DNA of 64,000 nucleotides from Campylobacterales bacterium (GTDB lineage Bacteria > Campylobacterota > Campylobacteria > Campylobacterales > Sulfurimonadaceae). The stretch lies in the NCBI GenBank assembly GCA_026390115.1, contig JAPLGO010000009.1, positions 94,060 through 158,059 on the forward strand, written 5' to 3'. Shown here piece after piece: positions 47,164 through 58,342 of this stretch. The position numbers and the translations under genes were made by a program. How positions within the stretch are numbered: position 1 is the first letter of the stretch; each line of letters starts with the position of its first letter. The notes under the pieces were generated by a model, which made no database searches, was not told where the DNA came from, and saw only the letters and a list, made by a program, of their open reading frames with translations.

Positions 47164-47856
47164 CTATTTAAGACTGTTCATGTATGCAATTAATGCTACG
47201 ATTTCAGGAATCTGACCGTTTGCAACTGCATCTTTTACATCTTGATCTTTCATATCCGCTGCGATAACTTTTGCTTCAGCTAATGCTAAAGCGTTTGCTT
47301 CAGCTGTACTAGCTCCCATTTTAACAATTTTAGTTGACCCATCTTTCATAGGAACCGGTTTGTTATAAGGAGTAGAAAAGAACTGAGAAACAGTTAACTG
47401 TTCTGCATATGCAGTATTTATATCTGCCTTATTTTTGAACAGCCAAGTGTATGCAGGCATAATTGAACCCGGAACAACACCTGAAGGACTTTTCATGTGA
47501 TTTTCATGCCAGTCGGTAGTTCTATAATTACCAACTCTCATTAAATCCGGACCAGTTCTTTTTGAACCCCAAAGGAAAGGTCTATCATATGCATACTCAC
47601 CACTCAATGAATAGTGACCATAACGGTCTGTTTCCGATTTAAACGGACGAACTAACTGTGAATGACATGCATTACAACTATTTTTAATATAAACATGACG
47701 ACCCGCTAACTCTAAAGTAGAGTAAGGTGCTGTACCGATTACTGGACGAGAAGCCTGCGCAAAGTTTGGAAGTATTTCTACTAAACCAGCGAAAGCAATC
47801 GTTACAAATACACCTACCGCAAAAAAGAACGGATGTTTTTCTAACCAATGAAACAT
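47164..47856 (-). CDS. ccoO: cbb3 cytochrome c oxidase, monoheme subunit II
   Basis: A 230-residue CcoO: one N-terminal helix (PFFFAVGVFVTIAFAGLVEILP) and the heme site CNACHSQLVRPFKSE, with a Met-containing region (MPAYTWLF) as the distal ligand. Links CcoP to the catalytic subunit. Confidence 0.95.
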   Translation of the reverse strand: MFHWLEKHPFFFAVGVFVTIAFAGLVEILPNFAQASRPVIGTAPYSTLELAGRHVYIKNSCNACHSQLVRPFKSETDRYGHYSLSGEYAYDRPFLWGSKRTGPDLMRVGNYRTTDWHENHMKSPSGVVPGSIMPAYTWLFKNKADINTAYAEQLTVSQFFSTPYNKPVPMKDGSTKIVKMGASTAEANALALAEAKVIAADMKDQDVKDAVANGQIPEIVALIAYMNSLK

Positions 47857-47871
47857 ATTAAATCCTTTCTA

Positions 47872-49365
47872 TTAAGCGCCCATAGGCGAAGCATTTTGTA
47901 GCTCAGACTCTTCAACAGGACGAGCAGACATAGTTTTATAAATGTTATAAGCAAACATCAAGAAACCAACTAAGTATAATAAACCACCAACACCGCGAAT
48001 AGCATAGTATGGGTGTAAAACTGTAACCGTATCGATAAATGAGTAAGCTAAGTTACCAAATTCATCGTGAGCACGCCACATCATACCTTGAGTAATTCCG
48101 GCAATCCACATAGACGTGAAGTATAAAACAACACCTAATGTTTGAATCCAGAATTGAGATACCATTAATGATTTAGAGTATATCTCTCTTTTAAACACAC
48201 GAGGTGCCATATGATAAAGTGCTGCCATAATCATAAATCCAACCCAACCAAGAGTTCCATCATGAACATGTCCAACAATCCAGTCAGTAAAGTGAGCAAT
48301 CGCATTAACAGATTTAATAGCTTGAATTGGACCTTCTAATGTTGAGAACATGTAGAATGTAGAACCAAGAACCATAAATTTAATCAATGGAGACGCTGCA
48401 ACTTGCTGCCACTCACCCTTCATTGTAAGAAGCATATTGATTGCAGAACCCCAAGACGGTAGAATAAGGATTACAGAGAAGATAGAACCCATCGTTTGCA
48501 TCCAATCTGGAACCGTTGAATATAATAAGTGGTGTCCACCAGCCCATAAATAAACAAACATTAAGCCCCAAAAAGAGAGTAATGATAATTTATATGAGTA
48601 AATTGCTTGACCTGATTCCTTCGGTAAGAAGTAATAAATCATTGCAACAATAGGCACCGTAAAACCAAATGCAACTGCATTATGACCATACCACCACTCA
48701 ACAAGAGCATCATTAGTACCGGCATACATAGAAACTGAGTGCCACCAATTACCTATTCCAGATTCGCCAGCAGCATTAGTTGCCAACATTGTAGGAATTT
48801 CCATATTGTTAAATAGATAAAGCATAGCTATACCTAAGAAAGTAGCTATATAGTACCAAATAGAAATGTATAACGATTTTTCACGGCGAATACCGATAAG
48901 ACCAAATATACTTACACCAAACAGAACCCAAACAACAACAACAGCAATATCTATTGGCCATTCAAATTCAGCATACTCTTTTGAAGTAGTAATGCCTAAA
49001 AATAGTGAAGCAACCACAGCTACTACAACTACCATGTATAAAACAAAGTGCAGCTTGCCTATAAACATCAAGAAGCCTGACTCTGCCATTGACACTTTTA
49101 ATACACGCTGACCAACATAATACCAAGTAGCCCAAATACCACTTAAAGTAAACCCGAAAATAACTGCATCAGTATGCAGTGGACGAAGACGACTGTAGTT
49201 AGTAAATTCAGCTAGCCCTTGACCTAAGATTGTATTAACCCCTGGAAAAGCAAGCTCAAATGCTAATATTACACCGATGAGCATACCAACAATTCCTAAC
49301 GCAATTGTTGTAAACATGAACATCTTAGCAACTGTGTAGTCGTACTCTAATGGACGATTCTCCAT
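47872..49365 (-). CDS. ccoN: cbb3 cytochrome c oxidase, catalytic subunit I
   Basis: A 497-residue heme-copper oxidase subunit with about 12 helices. His ligands lie in LRPLHTDAVIFGF, WYGHNAVAFGFTVP, WAGGHHLLYSTVPDW and HVHDGTLGWVGF. High-affinity oxidase, so suited to microaerobic growth. Start ATG after AAGGAGGCTATAT. The promoter upstream has an FNR-like box. Confidence 0.97.
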   Translation of the reverse strand: MENRPLEYDYTVAKMFMFTTIALGIVGMLIGVILAFELAFPGVNTILGQGLAEFTNYSRLRPLHTDAVIFGFTLSGIWATWYYVGQRVLKVSMAESGFLMFIGKLHFVLYMVVVVAVVASLFLGITTSKEYAEFEWPIDIAVVVVWVLFGVSIFGLIGIRREKSLYISIWYYIATFLGIAMLYLFNNMEIPTMLATNAAGESGIGNWWHSVSMYAGTNDALVEWWYGHNAVAFGFTVPIVAMIYYFLPKESGQAIYSYKLSLLSFWGLMFVYLWAGGHHLLYSTVPDWMQTMGSIFSVILILPSWGSAINMLLTMKGEWQQVAASPLIKFMVLGSTFYMFSTLEGPIQAIKSVNAIAHFTDWIVGHVHDGTLGWVGFMIMAALYHMAPRVFKREIYSKSLMVSQFWIQTLGVVLYFTSMWIAGITQGMMWRAHDEFGNLAYSFIDTVTVLHPYYAIRGVGGLLYLVGFLMFAYNIYKTMSARPVEESELQNASPMGA

Positions 49366-49440
49366 ATATAGCCTCCTTAAAGATTCAAAGCAATTTGCCT
49401 AATTAATCGAATATAAATTAATTAAACTAATTAACCTTGT

Positions 49441-49483
49441 ATAATATCAATACAATTGTTTAAGTTATCTTAATTTGTATCAA
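49441..49483 (-). promoter_or_regulatory. ccoN promoter with FNR/CRP-type box
   Basis: On the minus strand TTGATacaaATTAA (49483-49470) matches the FNR consensus TTGATN4ATCAA except one base. 23 bases on is TATTAT (49446-49441), a good -10. The box is then centred at about -41.5 from a start near 49435, the class II position. A CRP/FNR family regulator is inferred; its identity is unknown, and the NssR-type consensus of Campylobacter differs. Confidence 0.5.
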
Positions 49484-49612
49484 ATTCGTAATAAATCTTG
49501 ATATATGTTATTTTCTTGTTTACTTTTAAAGCTTCATAAAAAATTTAAGTGAGAAATATTTATTGCAGAGATTAAGGTAATCTTATACCTTAATCTATTA
49601 AAAGTGAGTTTA

Positions 49613-50740
49613 TTATCTTTTAATCAGAGAAAGAAATTCGTTGAAAATATATCTGCTCTCTTTCGGTCCAGGACTAGATTCTGGGTGATGCTGTACAGAA
49701 AATATTGGTGCATTCTTGTACTTTAAGCCCTCTATAGTATTATCAAAAAGATTGGTATGTGTTACTTCTGCAATTTCTACTATATTTTCAGGCACATTAT
49801 AATTATGGTTTTGCGCGGTAATCTCTACTAAACCTGTTTTTTCATTTTTTACCGGATGATTTCCGCCGTGGTGCCCAAACTTAAGTTTAAAAGTATCATA
49901 ACCATGGGAGATTGAGAGAAGTTGGTGTCCTAAACAAATTCCGAACATCGGAATTTTTGCAGCTATAAGTTTTTTTATCTGTTCCTGCTCTTTTTTCAAC
50001 ACAAGTGGGTCGCCTGGACCATTAGATAAAAACACACCATCTAAATCTTTAGCTTTATATCTGCTTATTAATTCATCTGCTTTAAAATCATTAGGAAGAA
50101 CTTCCACCGCCATTTTTGCGTTCACCAACTCATTTAAAATATTTCTTTTTACACCAAAATCTATAACTGCTATCTTTGCCTCCGGTAGGGATGCAACCTC
50201 ATATTCGAATCCAGTTTGAGAGTAGGTTCCGCTTACATGCTTATACGCATTTTTTGTACTGACTTGCTCAATATAATTCACATCTTCAATTCTCGGTGAG
50301 CTTTCCAAAATCTTTTTAAGTTCTGTTTTATCACTGATTGTTGTAGAGGCTACCATCATCATCGCACCCTCGGTTCTAATCATTTTAGTTAGAAATCTAG
50401 TATCAATATCGCAAATTCCAATAATATTATATTTCAGTAAAAAACTTTTTAAAGAGTTCTCTGCTCTAAAATTTGAGTATCTCTCTTGATATTTTCTAAC
50501 AATCATACCTTTTGCATGCGCCTTACTGCTCTCCATGTCTTGTTCATTTACGCCGACATTACCTATCTCCGGCATTGTAAAGGTAACAAACTGTCCGGCA
50601 TAAGAGGGATCAGACATAATCTCCTGATAACCGCTCAAAGATGTATTAAAAACTATTTCACCTACACTAGTACCCTCAGCACCGAAACTTTTAGCTTCTA
50701 AAAAAGTGCCGTTTTCCAGATATATCCAGATTTTACTCAT
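49613..50740 (-). CDS. carA: Carbamoyl-phosphate synthase, small (glutaminase) subunit
   Basis: A 375-residue CarA: GEIVFNTSLSGYQEIMSDPSYAGQ at the N-terminus, GICLGHQLLS with the nucleophile Cys, and QHHPESSPGP with the catalytic His. It provides ammonia for carbamoyl phosphate, for pyrimidines and arginine. It overlaps the DUF507 gene by 4 bases; carB is not in the window. Confidence 0.97.
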   Translation of the reverse strand: MSKIWIYLENGTFLEAKSFGAEGTSVGEIVFNTSLSGYQEIMSDPSYAGQFVTFTMPEIGNVGVNEQDMESSKAHAKGMIVRKYQERYSNFRAENSLKSFLLKYNIIGICDIDTRFLTKMIRTEGAMMMVASTTISDKTELKKILESSPRIEDVNYIEQVSTKNAYKHVSGTYSQTGFEYEVASLPEAKIAVIDFGVKRNILNELVNAKMAVEVLPNDFKADELISRYKAKDLDGVFLSNGPGDPLVLKKEQEQIKKLIAAKIPMFGICLGHQLLSISHGYDTFKLKFGHHGGNHPVKNEKTGLVEITAQNHNYNVPENIVEIAEVTHTNLFDNTIEGLKYKNAPIFSVQHHPESSPGPKESRYIFNEFLSLIKR

Positions 50741-51291
50741 GATTGCATACCCCTTTTTGTTAACTCTTCTCTATATAAGTTTTCATGTAAAATATCAAAT
50801 TCATCCGTTCCGGGAATATATTTTTTCTTATAACTTCTAATTTTAGTCATAACTGCATCTTCAATTTGTGAGCTGTCAGCTATAAATGATGTTATTGCAT
50901 TGTATATAATATTTTTAATTCTATTTTCTGTTACTTCAAAATGAATTAAATCCTCTTCATAAAGCTCATCTAATATTTTGTGTGAAATATCTGAATATCT
51001 CTCTTCATAATTCAAAATCACGCCGAAGTCAGGGGCTAGTTTCTTTTTAATCATAAAAAATAGTTGTCTCTCATCTACTAGCATAAAATCAATTTCTTCT
51101 TCATTCTCTTCACATATTTCATGCACTTTCTCTTCAAGTGCCAACTCTTTCTTTATAGTGTCTGTTAATATTTTTTCTGCCTCATGTGCAACGGCTTCAA
51201 GCCCTTTTGTCATAGTTACTGCACCACTAAGGTTTAAATCAATTGCAATCTTATTAGATATATGCGGTACAGTTTTTAGTGATATTTTCAT
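50737..51291 (-). CDS. DUF507 family protein
   Basis: A 184-residue helical protein: two similar halves each with an acidic helix (EKVHEICEENEEEIDFM; ITSFIADSSQIEDAVMTKIRSYKKK). This family, common in Campylobacterota and Aquificae, has no known function. It is coupled to carA by ATGA. Confidence 0.75.
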   Translation of the reverse strand: MKISLKTVPHISNKIAIDLNLSGAVTMTKGLEAVAHEAEKILTDTIKKELALEEKVHEICEENEEEIDFMLVDERQLFFMIKKKLAPDFGVILNYEERYSDISHKILDELYEEDLIHFEVTENRIKNIIYNAITSFIADSSQIEDAVMTKIRSYKKKYIPGTDEFDILHENLYREELTKRGMQS

Positions 51292-51375
51292 GAATGAGCC
51301 CTGCTTGTTAAAATGAATTTTGATATTTTACAATAACTAAGGTAAAGATACAATTAGGGCTGGATTTGCGAACGG

Positions 51376-51885
51376 TTATTTGTTTAAAATTGCTGTCAAT
51401 TCTGATGCTTTTTTAGCATCCATTTTTGTTAATATTTGACCAACTGTCTTTGGTTGGAGCGAGCCCAATATTGTTATAGCTTCTGTAGAATTCATATCTG
51501 ATAAAATTGCTGCTGCAGACGCTGCTTTCATTTTAGCAAATGTTTGAGAGATATTATTCATTTTCAAATCTTTAATCTCTTTTAAGGTTTCTTCATTTTT
51601 AGTCAGCATAGACTTTATGGACTCCTCTTTTTGAGAAATGTCTGCCAACTTTTTATTTACACCTTCCTCTTTTTGAGTTATCTGTATCTCTCTCTTTTTA
51701 AGCAACTCTTCCGTTGCTGTCTTAAGAGCATCCAAGGCCTGTTTTTGCTCATCGATTCTCTCTAGCTCAACCAAAAGTTCACTTTTTCTTTCTTTAAATA
51801 TCTCTGTACACTCAAATAATTTTTCACTAGTTTGCAAAGAAAAAAGGGAAGAAAGCATTACAATGAGCAATAATAGAAATTTCAT
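51376..51885 (-). CDS. MotE-like / flagellar protein with coiled coil
   Basis: A 169-residue protein: a signal or anchor (FLLLLIVMLSSLFSLQ), a long coiled coil (residues 30-110) and a C-terminal MgtE-N-like domain (FAKMKAASAAAILSDMNSTEAITIL). This matches MotE, the stator chaperone that stabilises MotA-MotB channels by MotC in some bacteria. It follows the FliJ-like gene by 10 bases, in line with a flagellar role. Confidence 0.65.
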   Translation of the reverse strand: MKFLLLLIVMLSSLFSLQTSEKLFECTEIFKERKSELLVELERIDEQKQALDALKTATEELLKKREIQITQKEEGVNKKLADISQKEESIKSMLTKNEETLKEIKDLKMNNISQTFAKMKAASAAAILSDMNSTEAITILGSLQPKTVGQILTKMDAKKASELTAILNK

Positions 51886-51895
51886 TTATTAACCT

Positions 51896-52324
51896 TTATA
51901 TGTTGCTTTTTCTGACATGTGTCATAAGAGCAACTTCATCTAAAATTTTTGCTTCTTCGATTTTTCTTTTTTTGAGTATTATTTTAATCTCTTCAAGTTC
52001 TAAATACTTAAATTTTTCATGTTCGACCATATCAGATTTTAGTTGCTCTTTAGCTTGCTGAACTTGATTTTTTGAAAATTCTACCCACTCTTGGTTGTGT
52101 TTAATTATATCCCTCTGGGAGTGTAGCAGTGTTCTATTGGCTATCATCTGAGACATACTTCCACTTTTTGGTGCGTCTATATTCTCTAGGGATTTATAAG
52201 AGAGTTCAAGCGCGGTTGAAGCACTACTTAAAGCAGCATTTGCTTTTTGAACAACTCGTTCACTCTTATCCATAGTGCTTTTTTTTAAAGTTACTAAAGA
52301 GCTAAAACGAGTTTTCATTTTCAC
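51896..52324 (-). CDS. FliJ-like flagellar export protein
   Basis: A 142-residue, all-helical protein with a long coiled-coil pattern and no membrane segment. Size, the KTRFSSLVTLKKSTMDKSE start and the neighbouring MotE-like gene point to FliJ, the stalk of the flagellar export ATPase. FliJ sequences diverge widely, so this rests on context. It lies 7 bases after purA. Confidence 0.55.
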   Translation of the reverse strand: MKMKTRFSSLVTLKKSTMDKSERVVQKANAALSSASTALELSYKSLENIDAPKSGSMSQMIANRTLLHSQRDIIKHNQEWVEFSKNQVQQAKEQLKSDMVEHEKFKYLELEEIKIILKKRKIEEAKILDEVALMTHVRKSNI

Positions 52325-52331
52325 ATGCCTC

Positions 52332-53600
<1,269 letters not shown>

Positions 53601-53603
53601 CTA

Positions 53604-54452
53604 TTATTTAGTGAGTGCTTCGCAAAGCGTGTCCGTATAAATTGCAAAACCTACAGAAGTCAACTCTTCATTTTTATATCTTCCGCCGCGTGCATATACC
53701 TCATTTTTATGGATAACTCTAAAAAAGAGTTCATCATAGTAAAGCATCTCTGCATAGTACATCGGAGCCAAAACACTACTTTCACATGACATCTCAGAGC
53801 ACAACTCTTTCATTTTTTGAAGTTCTGTCTTTATCTCATTTGGTACCATTTCTAAAAGTTCATCTATCTGTTCTACATGTTGAAGATAGACAAGTTTTTC
53901 TAGCCATTTTACTTTTAAATTTAAAAATTTTTCTATATTTATATGGCGAAAATCATCAATACTCAACTCATCAAAAAGAGAAGTTAATATTTGCGGTATT
54001 TTCATATTCGATATTTGTATTAATGGATTTAATTCAAGCTTATCAAGAATATTAACCGCTATTTTCATAACAGATGAGAGCTTTTTTTCACCCATAAACT
54101 CAACACCGACTTGATACTGCTCTATTGACGGGTAACGAAAAACAGGCTGAATATAAAACCATTTTTTATGTTCTGTGTTTCGTCCTAATCTTTTTTCTAT
54201 AATTCTAACAACATCAATTGTAGAGTCTGCTCTTAAACTCATGTTGTTGTTTTTAGCATCATTCACTCTCACTAACTCTTTTTCATCCGCAATACTAAGA
54301 TGTTGATGGTAGGAAAATACGGGAGTGACTATCTCTTCAAAACCCTCAGCATAGAGTATTTCACTGGCAATTCTCTCTATCTCTCTTTTAATTTTCGCCG
54401 ATTTGCCAAAATAAAGTTTTGAGCCATTTGGTATTTCATGCTCTAGAATCAT
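53604..54452 (-). CDS. hisZ: ATP phosphoribosyltransferase regulatory subunit
   Basis: A 282-residue protein related to histidyl-tRNA synthetase: EGFEEIVTPVFSY, SLRADSTIDVVRI and YIQPVFRYPS follow HisS motifs 1 and 2, but without the full HisS catalytic and tRNA-binding domains. HisZ works with the short HisG in histidine synthesis. It is 24 bases upstream of purA. Confidence 0.8.
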   Translation of the reverse strand: MILEHEIPNGSKLYFGKSAKIKREIERIASEILYAEGFEEIVTPVFSYHQHLSIADEKELVRVNDAKNNNMSLRADSTIDVVRIIEKRLGRNTEHKKWFYIQPVFRYPSIEQYQVGVEFMGEKKLSSVMKIAVNILDKLELNPLIQISNMKIPQILTSLFDELSIDDFRHINIEKFLNLKVKWLEKLVYLQHVEQIDELLEMVPNEIKTELQKMKELCSEMSCESSVLAPMYYAEMLYYDELFFRVIHKNEVYARGGRYKNEELTSVGFAIYTDTLCEALTK

Positions 54453-54537
54453 CTATATATCTACCTTCATCAAGTTATAAAAAAGTGCTTGTTCAAGAAT
54501 CATTTGCATGCCAACTTTTTTTTCATTTATCTTTACT

Positions 54538-55647
54538 TTATTTATTTTCAAAAAGTATTTGATTCAAAATTCTGCTAGCACTTCCATCATAAGTTCTACG
54601 ACCAAGCTTACTTAATGCCATCTCTATAGAATTTACGACCCAAGCAATCTCATAAATAGGAATCAGTCCCATCTGATTTATACGAAAAATTTTACCCTCT
54701 AAGTGATCTTGTCCACCAGCAACATTAACACCAAACTCATTTTTTAGCATTTTTCTAATAGCTGACGCATCTTTGTCGTCAATAGTTGTCATAGATTTCG
54801 CAGGAGTTTTTGGATACACATGCAGCCCTATCGCTTCTAGGGCTGCTTGAACCGCTTCCGCCCTGAGAGCTGTATCTTTGTAAAGTTTTTCCAAACCGCC
54901 ATCTCTTTCTATTGTTTCAAAAATTTCCAATAAACCGATTATGAGCGTAGTAGCCGCTGTCCAAGCGGTTGTGTTTTTTCTTTGTGATTTAATCTCTGTT
55001 GCTAAGTTAAAGTAGTAGCCTTTTCCGCTTCCTATCTTCTCTAAAGCTTTTTTACCAAGTCCTAAAATTGACAACCCAGGAGGGAGCATAAGTGCTTTTT
55101 GACTTCCTGCAATCAGACAATCAATATTTGAAATATCAATCTTTTCCACTCCAACTGCGGTAATTCCATCCGCGATAATAATAATATTTGGATTAATCTC
55201 TTTAACTGCTTTTGCAATCTCTTCAACCGGATGGCGCAGTCCGCCTGCTGATTCACTGATTTGTACGGCTATTGCATCTATTTCACTGTTATTTTTAATG
55301 GCTTCAACAACTTCACTCACACTTACCGCTGTATCCCACTCATTTTTAATTTCAACACTTTTAAGCCCATTTGCCACTGCTATTTTTCCAAAGCGCTCAC
55401 CAAATTTTCCCGAATTTACATTCAAAAGAGTGTTATGGCATAGATTAGTTACAGCTGCTTCCATGGCACCCGTTCCGCTTGATGAGAGCATAACTACCTC
55501 ATCACTTTTAAAAAGATTAAAAAGATGTTTTCTTGTCTTTTCAAATATAGCTTCAAATTCTGGTGTACGATGGTGCATCGTTTCATCAGACATTGCATTA
55601 CGAACATTTTGCGGTACAGGAGTTGGACCAGGAGTGAAAAGTAACAT
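54538..55647 (-). CDS. Class V aminotransferase (serine-pyruvate / alanine-glyoxylate type)
   Basis: A 369-residue PLP enzyme. The lysine lies in AGSQKALMLPPGLSIL, preceded by IADGITAVGVEKID; MLLFTPGPTPVP starts the family. It swaps the amino group between serine or alanine and a 2-oxoacid such as glyoxylate or pyruvate, and may support serine or glycine metabolism here. Exact substrates are not decided. Confidence 0.85.
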   Translation of the reverse strand: MLLFTPGPTPVPQNVRNAMSDETMHHRTPEFEAIFEKTRKHLFNLFKSDEVVMLSSSGTGAMEAAVTNLCHNTLLNVNSGKFGERFGKIAVANGLKSVEIKNEWDTAVSVSEVVEAIKNNSEIDAIAVQISESAGGLRHPVEEIAKAVKEINPNIIIIADGITAVGVEKIDISNIDCLIAGSQKALMLPPGLSILGLGKKALEKIGSGKGYYFNLATEIKSQRKNTTAWTAATTLIIGLLEIFETIERDGGLEKLYKDTALRAEAVQAALEAIGLHVYPKTPAKSMTTIDDKDASAIRKMLKNEFGVNVAGGQDHLEGKIFRINQMGLIPIYEIAWVVNSIEMALSKLGRRTYDGSASRILNQILFENK

Positions 55648-55736
55648 TAAATAATTCCTATAATTAATATATTCTAAAGTCTCGAATTATATCTAAAAAA
55701 CTTAAATTCTCTCTTTTTGTATCTTGATTTCACGCT

Positions 55737-56324
55737 TTAGATTGTGGATAAAATACTCTTGGCAAGTGCTAAAGCTTTTGCTCTGTGTGAAAATTTTTGC
55801 TTAATATTCTCTTCTAATTCACCTAATGTTTTATCATATCCCAGCGGTATGAACATCGGATCATAACCAAACCCTCCGTCCCCTATTGCTTCTGTTATTG
55901 CCGTTCCATACATCCAGCCATGAACACTATATTCGTTCGTAGATGTAACTATAGCAATTGCTGCCGTGTAGTGAGCAGGTGATGAAAGCACCTTTCTTCC
56001 TTTTATTTCATCTATCAATTTATTAAGGTTCTCTTTATCGCTTGCATTTTTACCTGAATATCTTGCACTGTAAATTCCAGGTTCTCCTCCTAAAACATCC
56101 ACGCTTATCCCGCTATCATCTGCAATAACTATAATTTTTTCATCATTTAAAGCATTAAAAACCGCTCTTGCTTTTATGAGTGCATTCTCTTTAAAAGTAG
56201 CACCGTCTTCTATTATTTCAAATTCATCTATTAATTCACAATATGGAACAACTTCATACTCTTTACATAGTGCTTTAATCTCTTGGACTTTTCCTTTGTT
56301 TGATGTTGCCAAAACTAACTTCAA
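55737..56324 (-). CDS. rdgB: dITP/XTP pyrophosphatase
   Basis: A 195-residue RdgB/HAM1 protein: VLATSNKGKVQEIKAL at the start, IADDSGISVDVLGGEPGIYSARY with the metal-binding acids, GDGGFGYDPMF and SHRAKAL. Removes deaminated purine nucleotides. Divergent from the MFS gene. Confidence 0.96.
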   Translation of the reverse strand: MKLVLATSNKGKVQEIKALCKEYEVVPYCELIDEFEIIEDGATFKENALIKARAVFNALNDEKIIVIADDSGISVDVLGGEPGIYSARYSGKNASDKENLNKLIDEIKGRKVLSSPAHYTAAIAIVTSTNEYSVHGWMYGTAITEAIGDGGFGYDPMFIPLGYDKTLGELEENIKQKFSHRAKALALAKSILSTI

Positions 56325-56439
56325 AATGGTTTCCCCTCTATTTATCTTTAAAATTTTAACTTATAGCGAAAAAAGCTTTTTTATGTAAGCCTCTTTTAAA
56401 TATAATCGCGACATTATATACTAAAATCGAGGATGACTC

Positions 56440-57756
56440 ATGTTTAAAAAAGTTTTTCCACTCTCTGCAATTCTCTCTCTTAGATTTTTAGGTCTATTTT
56501 TAGTTTTGCCTGTAATATCAGTTTATGCAATGGAACTTCAGGGAGCAACGCCATTTTTAGTTGGTGTTGTTGTTGGAGGCTACGCACTAACACAAGCTAT
56601 TTTTCAAGTTCCCTTTGGAACCATGAGTGATAAAATAGGCAGAAAACCTACTCTTTTATTTGGTCTTATAATCTTTTTAATAGGCTCTATAATTTGTGCA
56701 TATTCAACTGACATATACACTCTTATGGCAGGAAGATTTCTGCAAGGTGCCGGTGCAATAGGTGCCGTAATTACAGCTATGATTTCTGACTTGGTTGAAG
56801 AGGAAAACAGAGCAAAAGCCATGGCAATCATGGGAGCAACTATCGCTGTAAGTTTTGCACTTGGCATGGGAATCGGTCCTGTTATAGGCGCTAAATATGG
56901 AGTTAACTCTCTCTTTATTATAACTGCTGTGTTGTCGGTTTTTGCCATGCTCCTTCTATTTACAAAAGTACCTACTCCTCCGAGGATTAGACATATATAC
57001 CATGACAAGTCAAAAATGAGTGATATTCTAAAAGATTCCAATCTACTTAATATGATTATTATCAATGGCATGCAAAAAGGTCTTATGACTGTGGCTTTTG
57101 TCCTTATTCCTATTATCTTAACGAGTGATGACTTCAATTGGCACAAGTCTGACCTTTATATGGCTTATCTCCCAGCCATGGTACTTGGTCTTATCGCTAT
57201 GGGACCGGCAGCTGTTTTTGGAGAAAAAAAGAACAAACCTAAAGAGATTTTTTTAATCTCTATTCTTCTCTTTATCGGTTCCTTTTTAGTTATGGGGCTT
57301 ACGAATGATAGCACCATTTTCATCATTGGCGTTGTAATGTTTTTTATTGCATTCAACATGATGGAACCGCTCGTTCAGTCAATGATTAGTAAATTTGCAA
57401 AGGTTCATCAAAAAGGGGCAGCTTTAGGTATCTCGAATTCTGTTTCCTATTTTACAACTTTTTTAGGTGGTACTTTAGCCGGCTTATTTTTGGACATAAG
57501 CGATAGAGAAACGATAGGTATTTCTGTAGCAGTTATTGCAACTCTATGGTTTTTGTGGACTTTAAGACTACAGAATCCTACTAGATATTCACATCTTTAT
57601 GTCCCTCAAGAAAGTGTTGACATGGATAAATTAGAAAATTTAGAACATGAACATATTGCAGAGTGGTACATAAATGAAACAGAAAATCTTATAGTTGTAA
57701 AATACGTGGCTCTAAGTATGGAGGAGGGAGATATAAAAGCTAAAATCTTTAAATAA
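56440..57756 (+). CDS. MFS transporter
   Basis: A 438-residue carrier with 12 predicted helices. Motif A is GTMSDKIGRKP between helices 2 and 3; the pattern up to residue 390 resembles drug/H+ antiporters such as those of the YajR group. A cytoplasmic tail of about 60 residues follows (YNETENLIVVKY..). YajR also has a C-terminal soluble domain, so it is the closest comparison. The substrate is unknown. Confidence 0.85.
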   Translation: MFKKVFPLSAILSLRFLGLFLVLPVISVYAMELQGATPFLVGVVVGGYALTQAIFQVPFGTMSDKIGRKPTLLFGLIIFLIGSIICAYSTDIYTLMAGRFLQGAGAIGAVITAMISDLVEEENRAKAMAIMGATIAVSFALGMGIGPVIGAKYGVNSLFIITAVLSVFAMLLLFTKVPTPPRIRHIYHDKSKMSDILKDSNLLNMIIINGMQKGLMTVAFVLIPIILTSDDFNWHKSDLYMAYLPAMVLGLIAMGPAAVFGEKKNKPKEIFLISILLFIGSFLVMGLTNDSTIFIIGVVMFFIAFNMMEPLVQSMISKFAKVHQKGAALGISNSVSYFTTFLGGTLAGLFLDISDRETIGISVAVIATLWFLWTLRLQNPTRYSHLYVPQESVDMDKLENLEHEHIAEWYINETENLIVVKYVALSMEEGDIKAKIFK

Positions 57757-57770
57757 GATTTTAGCTTTTT
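57735..57770 (+). terminator. Strong, probably bidirectional terminator
   Basis: AGCTAAAATCTT and AAGATTTTAGCT (57738-57766) form a 12-bp stem, extended by A-T pairs, with a 5-base loop overlapping the MFS stop, then T5. A second hairpin (57767-57804) carrying the TTTCCACATGC motif with ATGTGAAAA follows towards infC, which converges. Confidence 0.8.
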
Positions 57771-57826
57771 CCACATGCAAACTCAATGAGTTATTATGTG
57801 AAAACTAAGTTTATAAAGATATTTAT

Positions 57827-58342
57827 CTACTTAGGAAGAACGAGCATGTTATAGTATCTACCCTCAAAGCGAGGTGTTTTATCCATCACTCCAACATCTT
57901 CAACCATTTCCCAAACTCTTAAAAGAACATCTCTTCCAGCATCTGGATTCGCCATCTCACGACCTCTCAGGAAAACACGGAATTTTACATGTTTACCTTC
58001 TGCTAAAAATTCTCTCGCATGTTTTACTTTGTAATTTATATCATTTTCAGCAATTTTAACGGAGAGTTTTATCTCTTTTATATCTACTTTAGTCTGATTT
58101 TTTCTCTGCTCTTTTTGCTTTTTCTCTTCTTGATATCTATATTTGCCGTAATCCATTATCTTTGCAACAGGTGGTTTAGCCTCAGGAGCTATCAAAACTA
58201 AATCTAAGCCAAGTTCATTTGCTTTTGCCATAGCTTCATCTGTAGAAATAATCCCTAAAGACTCCGCTCCATCAACATTACATCGCACCTCAGATACACG
58301 GATATCATCATTCATTATGACACGGTCAGTTTTTTTACTCAA
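57827..58342 (-). CDS. infC: Translation initiation factor IF-3
   Basis: A 171-residue IF-3: [12 protein letters not shown] in the N domain, [21 protein letters not shown] linker and the C-domain ([24 protein letters not shown]). The start is a TTG at 58342, with GAGGT 8 bases upstream, overlapping the thrS stop as TTGA; ATG at codon 10 is the alternative. A rare start codon fits the IF-3 discrimination against non-AUG starts seen in E. coli. rpmI and rplT, which usually follow, are not here. Confidence 0.95.
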   Translation of the reverse strand: MSKKTDRVIMNDDIRVSEVRCNVDGAESLGIISTDEAMAKANELGLDLVLIAPEAKPPVAKIMDYGKYRYQEEKKQKEQRKNQTKVDIKEIKLSVKIAENDINYKVKHAREFLAEGKHVKFRVFLRGREMANPDAGRDVLLRVWEMVEDVGVMDKTPRFEGRYYNMLVLPK

